Of a stretch of DNA of 64,000 nucleotides, positions 10,231-20,841 are shown piece by piece (the stretch's first letter is position 1; each line of letters starts with the position of its first letter). Where the stretch lies: contig BQUP01000001.1 of NCBI GenBank assembly GCA_022835595.1, positions 868,001 to 932,000 on the forward strand, given 5' to 3'. The translations under genes were made by a program, and so were the position numbers. The stretch is from Cystobasidium ongulense (Eukaryota; Basidiomycota; Cystobasidiomycetes; Cystobasidiales; Cystobasidiaceae). Under the pieces are notes generated by a model that did not search any database, had not been told where the DNA came from, and saw nothing but the letters and a program-made list of their open reading frames with translations.

Positions 10231-13067
10231 CTAGACCTTATCAGGTAAGGCTTGGAGATCTGGCACGACAATCTCATAACTTGCAAACTGACGGCCTTTC
10301 TCTTCTTTCCGTCGGCTCTCTAGCCACATTCTGATTCTCAAACCTGATGCTGTACTTCTGCTCGCATTACCTTTATCGGCGATATCGCCCCCATGCATTT
10401 GATTGTCATTGTTGCCTTCTTCGCCTTGACCGCCGTCCTTGTCAGATTGGCCTGCACGATGTAGCTTCTTGGAGTTTTTATGATGGCAAAAGAAACCGTG
10501 GTGATGTTTGTGTACCTTTTGGTCTGAGCAAACGCCTGTACCGTCTGGATTACTGACGGGTCCGAGTGTAGATGGGTAACCCTTTTTTCTGTCAAAGGCG
10601 TAATGCTCTCTGTGCCAGTCTAGATCCTTGTCATCTTTCGAATGGAAGTGAGGCCGATGTAAATGGTGATGATGTCCACTTGCGGCGCCGTTGCCGTCTT
10701 CGTTGGCATTGATGCCATGAACATTCCGGGTACTTTCGTCCATGCCACCGTATGAGCCAGCTGTTTCGCCAACTTCTTCAAAGTATGTCCTATGAATCCA
10801 AAGGAAAGCTAGTCAGCAATGTGAAAGGAAAGTAAATACATGGCTCTGAAGAAGACTTACCAATTTCGGTTTGGCATGACCCTTCTGTGACGAACATGCT
10901 TTCCTTGCTCCGGACGACGCTCGAACATCTCTACCAAGCCTTCGTCAGTGTCCTTGATTGGATGCCAGTAGTTAGCAATGTAGTGATATCCAATGCTATC
11001 ATAAGGAAGTATGGGATCAGTAAATGGGATCTCATCATTAAAAAGCCTGACATACCAAGCGTTTGCAGATGGGGCCTGATTGACAATAGCGCTTGAAATG
11101 ACTTGGTACATGAGACGATGATCGTTCTCAGGCTTCAAGTGCAGCTTGCGTCGGACGTGCTTGTCTGACCTAAACATCGAAAAAGCGGCACAGTGCACAT
11201 CTCCCGACAGGAAAGTCACGCGAATGCTGCGTTGCTTGGCGAAGTCTTGCAGACGGCCTAACATTCTGTTTCGTTCTTCGATGTGAGCCTCGTGGCACCA
11301 TTCATCGAGCAGACTGTGCGTAAATTAGCAATTACCGCTGTATTCGCAAAGGTCAAGCAATACTACTCACTCGTCATAGAGCTCAGGCAAATCGAAGATA
11401 CTGTTTTGGCCTTTGAGACCAGGTAGCTTTCGGACCCATCTGAAAGCATATTGTCATTGTCAGCTGGTCGAGCCAATCTTAAGATGAACTCTTAAAAACC
11501 CACGGGTTCTGACTCTTCAAGAAGCCGAATAGCTTCTCAGCCACCTTAACACGGATGAAACTGAACGGTACAGCGAACACCACCACGAGATGCTGTGTCG
11601 TTGGCGGCACAGTTTGCAATCTCTGCATTATCATTTCCTCGCTTCCTTTTTCGCTGACTTGCTGGTGATTTCTCTCTGATCGTCCATCGGGAACAAGGAT
11701 AGATAGACGTGGACCAGCTTGACCCAAGTAGTTCTGGGATTGTACACCGAAAAAGCCATGTTGAGGTGTGTGAGATAATTCTTCGGTAGTGTGATTCTGG
11801 AAGAGCAATCTGAACTTCTTGGCTGTTCGGAAAAGACCAAGCATGACTGGCGAGTCGTGAAGCTCTGGAGGGTAACTGCCGGCTCCGTCGAAGATATCGT
11901 GATCGTCCCACATCATCAAACTTGGCACAGTCTCCAATGCCCTTCTGACTTCTTTCCTCTCCCATGTTTCGTGATAGGTATTGAAGTAGTATTCAGCAAT
12001 GTAGCGAGAATCTTGCTCGGAGAATTCGTGCTTCCACTTGTTGTCCCAATCTAGCTTGAGCCATCTCTTGAGGAAGGGTATGTCTTGGAATATAAAATCG
12101 ATATAGATTTGATCACCTCCCCAAATGAGAAGGTGCATTGGAGTCTCTTCATGTACACTGTTCAAGTGCTTCCATACATTGTCGAAGCCTAGCAGTTCAA
12201 CTGTCTCCTGTGGTACTGTCTCATCGAATCCATTGCAAGAGAAGAAGCCACCTCTGATCTTCTGCTCCCATCTAGCAATGTGGAAAGAGTTGGCTCTGCG
12301 CTCGTTGTTGTGGGGGTAGGTGAGCGTCCACTCGATCTTCTCATCTCCAAACCCTTCGGCAATCGGCATTGAGATATCGAGGCGTACGGCAGTCATATTG
12401 AACACATCTTCGTATAAGATGGTGCTGCTTTGGGAGACGTGGTAGTTGGGAAACTCCATAACAGGCGGCTCGGTGCCTATAGTTGATATATCCAGATCGG
12501 GATCAGCAGGGTCTTTGAGCCGGTTCACAATCAGCTTACCTTTCCTGTGAAGGATGAGAACTGATCCTCGCCATTGCTTTTCGGCTGTGGTGGTCACAAA
12601 GTGTATGTATGGACCGAGAAGGTCTCCAGGTGGTTTGGCTGCGGTGGCGGGAGACAGCACATTTGCGATCGATGAAGAGTGGGTTGCCAAAAGGTTGATA
12701 TGGCATGTTGAAGTGTATCGTAGATAGGTGGTATCAGAAGAGGCGAGGAGACATCGAGTCAGCTTGAGAACTGCCGGGAGCTCCACTCGACTCGGACTTC
12801 TTCCTGGCGCTTGGACCACACAAGCCCGCCACGTGAAAGGCAGGCCAGAAGTCGAGCAAGCAAAGCTATCCATTAAAGCAGCGACGACCTACGTGGTCTG
12901 TTGAGCCCAGGAGACTGAGTCTTTGCAGGCTGAGAGGGTCCAGGTGCTGGATCGATAGGCGAGTCTGGTCTTCTGATGCCTTGCACAGGCTCGCTCATGG
13001 CATCATTTGGCCTGCGAGGGAGCAGCAGCGAAATGTCGGTCGGTCGGTCTTCGGCTTCGTAGGACAT
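10231..13067 (-). CDS. PhoD-like phosphatase, fungal cytosolic type
   Basis: The start is ATG at 13067-13065. The first intron is 12892-12804 (donor GTAGGT, acceptor CAG), then a long exon and three more introns near 11.5, 11.4-11.3 and 10.86-10.79 kb. Metallophosphatase signatures are in order: IWGGDQIYIDF (~12.1 kb), MMWDDHDIFDG (~11.9 kb) and LSGDVHCAAF (~11.2 kb). These supply the Asp/His metal ligands of the PhoD family. A near-C-terminal block (YHYIANYWHP) is also typical of fungal members. No signal peptide is seen, so cytosolic. Family knowledge: PhoD enzymes are Ca/Fe-dependent phosphodiesterases or alkaline phosphatases; the fungal long form has no firmly established substrate. Oddity: the C-terminal ~170 residues are His-rich (GHHHHLHRPHFH, HKHHHGFFCHH) and probably bind metal. 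The upstream region is shared with divergent RPL3. Confidence 0.88.
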
Positions 13068-14512
13068 GGCTGCCAGCTTGAAATATGATGAACAATTGGT
13101 CAGAAACGAAGCTCTTTCCAGTTATCCTGCTCTTGCTGCTTCCAATCGCAGGTTGCCGAGTTCGGAGGCCTCATTTCGATTCTGCCGGGCTGCCTGCAGA
13201 TTTCAGCGAGAACGTACAAGGGGGGATCGAGAAGAGTTAGTGACGTGTTTGGTCTGATTATTTCGGTGACCTGCTTAGTCAGGCGGGACAGGAGGGCTTA
13301 GGTCAGCCGATTCTGAACAATCAGATAACCTGAAAGGTCAATGCTACTTGTACCATAGCTGGATGGTGGATGAAACTGCTGGAGGTACAGATGTAGTGTC
13401 CAGACAACAACTAGCCGTCAAAGCCATCCCGGTAGCGACAAAGTCATAGACCGACTGCTAGCCACCGGCTCTTTCCCTAAAGACCTGATTCAGCAGCGTA
13501 TGACATGCTCCAATAATACCACTTGGCTGCCTGGTGCAGGGCTCAGGAACTATTCAGGTTGCTTGATGCACTTTGCCGCTTTTTAAGCAGGATTTTCATT
13601 CATAATTGATCACTTTACTTTTCCCAATTGTTTTGTATCTTCGAGGTTTGAATTCGAGCCTTCCCCGATCGAAGTTGCGAGGAAGAATTCGAGCTGCAAT
13701 TCTGCGGCGTGGACAGGACGGTACACTTGAGCGTATGCTAGAGTTGCCAGGATAGTGTCTGGATCATCAAGATATCTGTGACGAGGTGAGCATGCAGCAT
13801 GCTCGCACACAAGAGGAGATGGATGGCAGGTGGCTGGCAGTGGTGTTGGTTGAGCTGGGCTAGGTGGTGGTGGAAGGGACAAGCATTGGTGGCTACAAGG
13901 TCGAAGCATGAGCAGCAACACCGTCAAGCAGATTATGCAACAGAAGGAACGAGACAGCCCAGCTCGCAGCAGTCACTGCTTACCTCTCGCTACTCCATCT
14001 CCCTGTGTGCGACCTAGCGTTCAAGCTTTCGCTGACTTCTTTCCCTCCCATCAATTGCAGTTTTCAGCAAGGTTAGTACCACCTTGATCTTCGAGATGGA
14101 AACGAGCAACGCAGCCTAGCAGCCAGCCTAGAACACGAAACCACATCAATGCATGGTGCAAGGTGCACCGAGCAGCGGGGATGAGGGAGGCCAAAGGCAC
14201 AGGAGGAACCAGAAGGGAAAACTGCATGAATCGCCGGAAAAGCTCTCTTAGAAAAGCTGCTTTCGGGGAAAGAAATGAAGCTTTCTCTTGAAGGCTACTC
14301 CTGTGCCTATGGGCTAGAAGAATGTCATTTCATTACTCCCCCTCTCCCTGTCTTCGAGGTCACTGCTTCCTTCATTTGAGATGGTTTGGTGTGAACTGGT
14401 GCCTTCGCGCGCTCGGCTCCCCAGTCGCTCATTTTTAGAGAAGTACCCTCGCTGACTTTGAGGATCCCTTTCTTTCTTTTCTACACTTGGATATTCTTAT
14501 TTGCTTGTATAG
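13068..14512. other. divergent promoter region (PhoD-like / RPL3)
   Basis: About 1.4 kb between two divergent starts. No supported gene. The last ~60 bp before the RPL3 ATG are T/C-rich (ccctttctttcttttctac), as is usual for ribosomal protein genes. Confidence 0.5.
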
Positions 14513-16145
14513 ATGGTAAGCTTTCAGTTCTGGATGTGCCAAGTCGAGCTTTATGCTGATTTATAATGTCTACAGTCTCACCGAAAGGTACATTTAAAAA
14601 AGGGTCTGCCAAGCATTGAAGAGTGGTATACTAACCTTTTCTATCTCTCACTCTTCCCCGGATAATAGTATGGTGAGTAACGCTGCTTTCGTGTCGTACT
14701 GTATCTTTGCAAAATCTGATCTCCTCGCTCCGTAGAACACCCCCGTCTCGGTTCCCTGGGTTTCTTGCCCAAGAAGAGGGCTGCCCGTATGCGCGGTAAG
14801 GTGAAGTCGTTCCCCAAGGTAAGTCGTCATCAAATTTACACTGTCTCGTCTGGCTTTTGCTCACCTCGCCTATCTTACAGGATGACTCCAAGAAGCCTGT
14901 GCACTTGACTGCCTTCCTCGGCTACAAGGCCGGCATGACCCACGTCGTTCGTGAACTCGAGCGTGTTGGATCCAAGATGCACAAGAAGGAAGTCGTCGAG
15001 GCTGTCACAGTCATCGAGACCCCTCCTATGGTCGTTGTCGGTGTTGTTGGATACGTCGAGACTCCCCGTGGTCTCCGTTCGCTCACCACCGTCTGGGCCG
15101 AGCACCTTTCCGATGAGATCAAGAGACGATTCTACAAGAACTGGTACAGATCAAAGAAAAAGGCTTACACCAAGTATGCCGCCAAGTACGCTGAGTCCAA
15201 CGGCAAGTCTGTCGCAAAGGAACTTGAGCGAATCAAGAAGTACTGCTCTGTTGTCCGTGTTATCGCACACACTCAACTCCGCAAGACTCCTTTGACTCAA
15301 AAGAAGGCACACATGATGGAAATCCAGGTCAACGGAGGTTCCGTCGCCGACAAGGTCGACTTCGCCAAGTCACACTTCGAGAAGACCGTTGACATCAAGT
15401 CAATCTTTGAACAGGAGGAGAACATTGATGTCATTGGTGTTACAAAGGGTCACGGATTCGAGGGTGTCACCGCCAGATGGGGTACCAAGAAGCTCCCACG
15501 AAAAACCCACAAGGGTCTCCGAAAAGTCGCCTGCATTGGTGCATGGCATCCAAGCAAGGTCATGTTCTCTGTTGCAAGAGCTGGACAAGATGGCTTGTTC
15601 CACCGGTTCGTGAACATTCTACAACGTCCTGGCCTTTTTATCTTGTACTTTTTTTCTGATTTCTTTTGCCACCAAACTCCTATAGAACTTCCATTAACCA
15701 CAAGATCTACCGCATTGCAGATGGTTCTGACAAGAACTCAGGAGCTACTGACTACGATATCACCGAGAAGACTATCAATCCTCTAGGTGGATGGGTCAGA
15801 TACGGTATGGTCAACAACGAGTATGTTTTCGCATTGTTTTGACACCGGCAGCCTTACATGCAAATACTGATTCGCTACGTTCTTCTTCTCTTCCTTACTT
15901 CTTCTCTCCTCTCTGCTACCTTCTTCTTCTTTCCTTGCAGCTTCATCATGATCAAGGGTTCATGCCCAGGTGTCAAGAAGCGTGTCCTTACTCTACGAAA
16001 GTCTCTCCAGACACACACTTCCCGAAAGCACCTCGAGGTTGCCAACCTCCGATTCATCGACACATCATCCAAATTCGGCCACGGCCGCTTCCAGACCGCC
16101 GCAGAGAAGCAAGCATTCCAGGGTCAGCTCAAGGTCAAGGCATAA
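14513..16145 (+). CDS. RPL3: 60S ribosomal protein uL3
   Basis: Seven coding exons: 14513-14515, 14576-14587, 14669-14672, 14736-14818, 14881-15605, 15686-15820 and 15941-16145. They sum to 1167 nt, 388 residues, the usual length for eukaryotic uL3. The N-terminus [20 protein letters not shown] is the conserved uL3 start, with the conserved GYKAGMTH and [15 protein letters not shown] blocks downstream. Function: it lies near the peptidyl-transferase centre of the large subunit. Oddities: exon 1 codes only for Met, exon 2 is 12 nt and exon 3 is a 4 nt microexon (TATG) needed to keep Tyr-Glu in frame. Introns are 60-120 nt. Three introns inside the first 20 codons fit the pattern of fungal ribosomal protein genes, where early introns affect expression. 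No snoRNA was recognised in the introns. Confidence 0.97.
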
Positions 16146-16498
16146 GTGTCCTGGTCTTTCTCTTCTCGCATTTTCTTGTAGTCGCTTCCTTCGTTCGTTT
16201 GCTTTGAAGGAGAATTGGCAGATCTTACGGTACAGGCTGAGAATACCCCTTGTTACAAGCCCGATCTTGTACCGTTGTCTGTCATAGATTACTTTCTTTC
16301 TACTTCAATAGGGTTAGATAGTTAGCTTACTTGATAATGCAATCTATCTGAGGGTGTTAAAACCATCAATGCTTTGAGCGACTGAACTGTCTTTCTAACT
16401 GATGATTCATTGACTGTCATTTTTAACAACTGATGAAACATACATTTAATCCAGTCATCATCCAGGTCGATCACCATGGTTATTACAATCTAAAACTG
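16146..16498. other. convergent 3' region between RPL3 and methyltransferase gene
   Basis: About 350 bp, A/T-rich, holding both 3' ends. Nothing else seen. Confidence 0.5.
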
Positions 16499-17600
16499 CT
16501 AAACCTTTTGGGCTCTCACCACGTACAGTGGATCTCCGGAGCGTGACGGCGCTAGCACTGTCACGATCTCGACATTATTATATAGCTGGCCTGGTTCTGC
16601 AGCTTTCCCATCGCCCTTTGAGGTACCAGCGAAATGGAAATAATCAGCTACCATATTACACCGCTCATGTTCCTCTACTCTAAGCCAGCGCCCAACCACC
16701 TAAAAGCAATAAATCACTGTAAGAGACTGCAGTGATAGCCACTTGTAAAGCAATAGTGCGAATGACCTACTTTGGAGGGGAAGCAACGATTGCTAAAAGA
16801 CAAGTGAACTCCAGCATCTTTTTTCAGTAGTTTGGCTAGATCGGCCAACATTTCGCGAGGCTTTACCAGATAGTCTACAGATACGCTACAGATAGCGGCA
16901 TCGTATTGCTCTTCAGCTTCTAGAGCTTTAGACAAGCCATCCGGGTTGTTGTTCAGGTCCAATACTAGATAGCGGCTCAAAGCGGGGTTCTTCGACAGCT
17001 CGGACTCGTTCATTCCGACACCGACAATTTCAGCACTTGTGGTGTTCCAACTTTGAGGTAAATGTGAGATCCATGATGAAGCTATGTCTAAGATGCGAGG
17101 CTTTGGTGTTTCAGATGAAGTTGAGGGTTGTGGCAAGACCGATTCGTAGTATGAAGAAAGAGCTGTGCACATAACAATTGAGTAGACGCAAGAGTTCCAT
17201 TAAATAATCTTGCTTCTTACCCTCAATGCATCTATCGTCTATGTGCGTTCTGTGAAAGCATTACTGATCAGTGAAGCTGTTCCCAAGTAGGGATGGTGGC
17301 GTGCACTCACACAAATCGAGGCATGCCATAGAAGCGAGCATCATCAGTTTCATCCATTCTCTGGAAGTCTGCAGGCCTGTATGGCCATGTAGATGGGAAT
17401 CCATCTGTCCGCTTTCGAATACTGTACGAGGTGGAAGAGGGCATCGTGTTGCCGCTGCTAGAGCTTGCAAAGTATCTGGAAGTTGTGAAGATCGCCGAAG
17501 CTGCTGTGAAAGCTGGCAGACCCAGTCGAGAGAGCATGTATTGAAGTGAAGAGATGGGCTTAGCGGTTGAGCGGTTGCAGCAGAGTGTCGCCGGACACAC
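16499..17600 (-). CDS. SAM-dependent methyltransferase, probably mitochondrial or organellar
   Basis: Four exons. The exon 1/2 join gives MPRFVTHIDDRCIEALSSYY, matching the conserved opening (FVTHID.. AI.AL..YY) of a widespread plant/fungal class-I methyltransferase family. Then come motif I-like RILDIASSW, an E/D after the second strand (EIVGVGMNESEL), LVLDLNNN, and motif IV-like YDAAICSVSVDYL. The post-motif block is HLSFSNRCFPSKVVGRW, which bridges the last intron (donor AAA|GTAGGT, acceptor TTTTAG). This places Asn/Arg-Cys-Phe-Pro as usual in the family. The N-terminus is Ser/Ala/Arg-rich without acids (MLSRLGLPAFTAAS), like a mitochondrial leader. Start: ATG 17600 or the internal ATG 17537, which would begin exactly at that leader and is equally plausible. 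The substrate is unknown. The stop is TAG at 16501-16499. Confidence 0.82.
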
Positions 17601-18162
17601 TGTCTGGATTGAGTCGCTTGAGAGGGTGATCGGCGAAGATTAATTGATTGCTGCCTTCTTATCGACCAGCATCTTTCCTTTATCTCAACAACTGACTGCT
17701 GAACTGGTGATGTTAGTCGCGCACCCTATACATGTCAGAAAGCATCAAGAAATCGCAGTCGCTGGTCGGGAGCAGCATCGAGCTGATAATCCCTTCTCAA
17801 AGGTGCAAGGTCTCTCGTAGCGCACGTCTTCAAGTTTGCATAGGTGCAGCTTGGCTCGCGAGACACTCACCGACACACCAATTACACTTAAAAACGACGG
17901 CATGCAAATTCTGCGCTCCCCTTCCCATTTGCAAATTGCAATATCCGCCGGAAGCCTTCTAAATATCCATGTTCTGCTTGGAATTATCCATAAATGAGCT
18001 GTCGGACGCATTACTGCTTCCAAAACACCGAAACGCTGAATAAGCTTTCCAGATATGATGCTTCCACCTGTGCCTTCCATACGGATTAAATTGACAATGT
18101 CGGGAGGGCTTGCATCTTGCCTCTTTAACTAATTGTCGCCACAGCCTCCGGCAGGCAGGTGA
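17601..18162. other. intergenic region
   Basis: About 560 bp upstream of the methyltransferase gene. Small frames on both strands carry no motif. Nothing supported. Confidence 0.4.
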
Positions 18163-19229
18163 CCCCACAATTTACCAATTGATTATACAGACTTCATACA
18201 ACGATTAAACAGCTCGCAACAATCTAAGAGCAAGGGTAATGCGGTTTCTACCCGTGGACAGACCTTATTGGACTCGTTCGTGACCGCTTCTACCTCTGCC
18301 AATTGTGCAGAACAAGTGAACACCATTCTTCGACATGTTTGCAAAATGGGCGAAAGCAGATCTTCGGAACATACAATGACCGATGAGCAAATCCTCGTCA
18401 GACGGCCAAGCACGACAGCAATCCTTTCTGAGAACAATCCAATGTAAGTGTGTGACAACCGCCAGCACCTACCAATGACCTTCCTCGAAAATTGACGGTC
18501 ACACGCGGCAAGATCAAAGGACAGATAAGAATATCAAGTTTCTTCAAGAATAGTGGCATTCCGGCTGCTGCTGAGCCGTCAAACAAGAAGCGAAAGGGTA
18601 ATGGTGGTGCAGAAGATCAACCTTCCAGTTCTCGACGGCATAATGAATCACATTCTAGTTTGTTGCTGGCAATAGGTACTTGTTGTCAGGGCAACAATGT
18701 CCTCTTCCGCTCTTGGCCTTCTGAGAGGCTTCATAGATACGGAAGCCGGGACAAGGGGTCCTTGGAAATCTTGATCAGAGGTCTCCTGCGGTCTACTAGG
18801 GCACGACTACAAGAGTCTGCCATCCACAGCTTGAGCACAGCTAGCCAGAATGCACTTGCCGCTCAATGCGACACTGTTCTCGCCTCCCAGACCGATAGCC
18901 TCCTCCCGACCGTATACATCGCGATGTTCAATCGGAGAGAGGCTAGGACTGGCCTTTTCGGAGACCAGGAATGGACTACATCTCGTTATTACGAAGGTCC
19001 AATCCAGAAAAATACCAACGACTGCGGGGTACTTGTCCTGACAACAATGCAAGTTAAAGCAGGTGTTCAGGGATACCGAGATGAACTGGTACAAGAGGAT
19101 ATAGTCGAGATTCGAGAGCGTATTCTCCGTCAAACCAAGGCAAAAAGCCGGGGTGAAGGGCGACAAGGACACACTGAACGACATTCTCGGCATTCGCAAA
19201 CGTCTGCTGCGTCGGATCGAGGCAAATGA
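18163..19229 (+). pseudogene. Ulp1/C48 cysteine-protease-like fragment, probably degenerate
   Basis: An open stretch 18163-18430 is followed by a second open frame from about 18492 to the stop at 19227-19229. The second frame contains GPIQKNTNDCGVLVLTTM (~19003-19056). This fits the Gln-x6-Asp-Cys-Gly signature around the catalytic Cys of SUMO/NEDD8 proteases (peptidase C48), with a Trp upstream as expected. The preceding catalytic His-Asp half (the HW...D region) was not seen in any frame. The segment before it carries a basic nuclear-type patch (NKKRKG). The likely reading is a broken or strongly diverged Ulp-like gene. An intact gene with unrecognised introns is possible: an intron beginning GTAAGTGTGTG at about 18429 could join the two frames. 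C48 domains also occur in some DNA transposons, but no transposase was recognised. Confidence 0.4.
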
Positions 19230-20841
19230 CGTTATGATTCTCTAGACACAAAGCCCGACAGCCGCCCGTTGTTCCGGCAAAAACGCAAGCAAGCGAGCGT
19301 TGAAAGTGAAAAAGTACGAAGTACGCAATACACAAGTTCGGCCTTTTTATGGTCAGTATCAATTCCCACCAGCAATTAGATCTCATCAAGTAGTGAAATC
19401 TAAGCCCGACAACGTTCCTCTGGCTTCCATTTGGCGTATGTTCTGATATTGAAGGTTGCTTTTCTTCTATACTTCTCAACATCAGGCCTGTTCTACCACC
19501 ACCTCCGAACCTATCCGCCCTTGGTCTCCGCAAGCAGGGTGGGTATCGCTGAAGCTCGATACTTATGCACAACCGACTAACAAAGCTTCATGCAGGTTGC
19601 CATCGTCCACAGCGGTGAGCTACCCTACACGCTAAAGGCTCTGGTGCTGCTCCTCAAGCTGCTCCACCTGCTCATTCGACTATACTAAGATCTTTTGCGT
19701 CTGTCTCAGGTCGCCCAGCTCGCATAGAATGTATTCGTCCCACCGGACAGCAGTTCCTTCAAACCAACAAAAGGCTCCCTGCTCCGACTGCTGTTCAGGA
19801 TACCGATTTCATTTGTTCTTTTTGTGCAGTTATTTGCTGGTAGTCTGCTTAATCTTCCTCTATACTCTGATCACCTGCAGATCATACACACCTTGCTAGA
19901 TCCAGACCGTAAATACTGAGTGTACTTGAATCTGTGAAAAGGCCACGTTTACCTTTAAGCACAGATTGTACAACCCAATGTCTCGGATATGAGCATTCTG
20001 ATCGTGATTGAGCAGTCCGCAGTACTGCTATAGTTTTGTTCAGATTTCTTGTGCTGAGCCTGCACATCGGCTGCTATTGTGACTGGGGGACTGAAGGCCA
20101 GAGTGTACACTGTACAGTAACTTCATTGTCGAATCGAAGCAGAGACATGCTACATAACAGGAAGCAAAGTGAGTCAATTATTGGTGTGCGGGCATGCGGC
20201 GGCGGGCAGTAGTTTTCGCAGGGTCATCAGTACCTGAATAGACGGGATGTGATGTTGTAAGCCCCCGATGCGCTCCGCTTGTATTTACTCCATGCACTCA
20301 GTGACTCCAATAATTGCACCCACCGGGCCTGGGGAAGCAGCTGATCCGAGTTTGATGCAACAGGGAGGATGTGGTTGGCCAATTGCGTCTATCTGCAGCA
20401 CCATGCGACATTGAACGAGTTTGTTGGACGATTTTGAGGTCCCCAACCAGCGAGTGCTGCACTGTATACCGTACCGCGAGAGACACGTCCAGCGTCTTTG
20501 CACGATTTTCCAGGCGTAAAGAGGGAGAGAAACTGCCAGAGGATTGCAACGTAGATGGGCGCGATGCAGAGGGCAGCTAGCCGTACTCGAGTGTTCCCTG
20601 CACAATAGAACCCCGCGACCCTTCTGACACATTCCTGCTAATGATGTCCACGAGATGTATTAAGTGGTCGTGACAGCTTGCTCGATCGCGCCCTTTTGAC
20701 GAGCACATCGACAGGCCAGAGGCTCTCTTCGTTGCTCTTCTGCGCCAGCCAGCCTGTGCACGGCAGACCTCATCTCACCTCTTCGACTGCACACGTCCTC
20801 ACAGGCAAAGAGAGAGCAGACACGCTTGCCCGTACCCGCAG
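19230..20841. other. gene-poor region with one unassigned short open frame
   Basis: About 1.6 kb. A plus-strand frame at roughly 19.62-19.84 kb (about 80 codons, containing ILRSFASVSGRPARIE) has protein-like composition but no ATG and no family match. It could be an exon of an unseen gene or noise. The last ~200 bp form the promoter/leader of the Zn2Cys6 gene. No transposase or reverse transcriptase motif seen. Confidence 0.35.

Noticed and set aside
19054-19572. 173-codon minus-strand open frame
   Set aside because: Antisense to the Ulp1-like motif region; composition is not protein-like and no domain is seen.
19610-19650. VAIVHSG-like stretch as the start of another WrbA-type flavodoxin
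   Set aside because: The frame stops soon after, the YGH loop is missing, and no further WrbA block follows.
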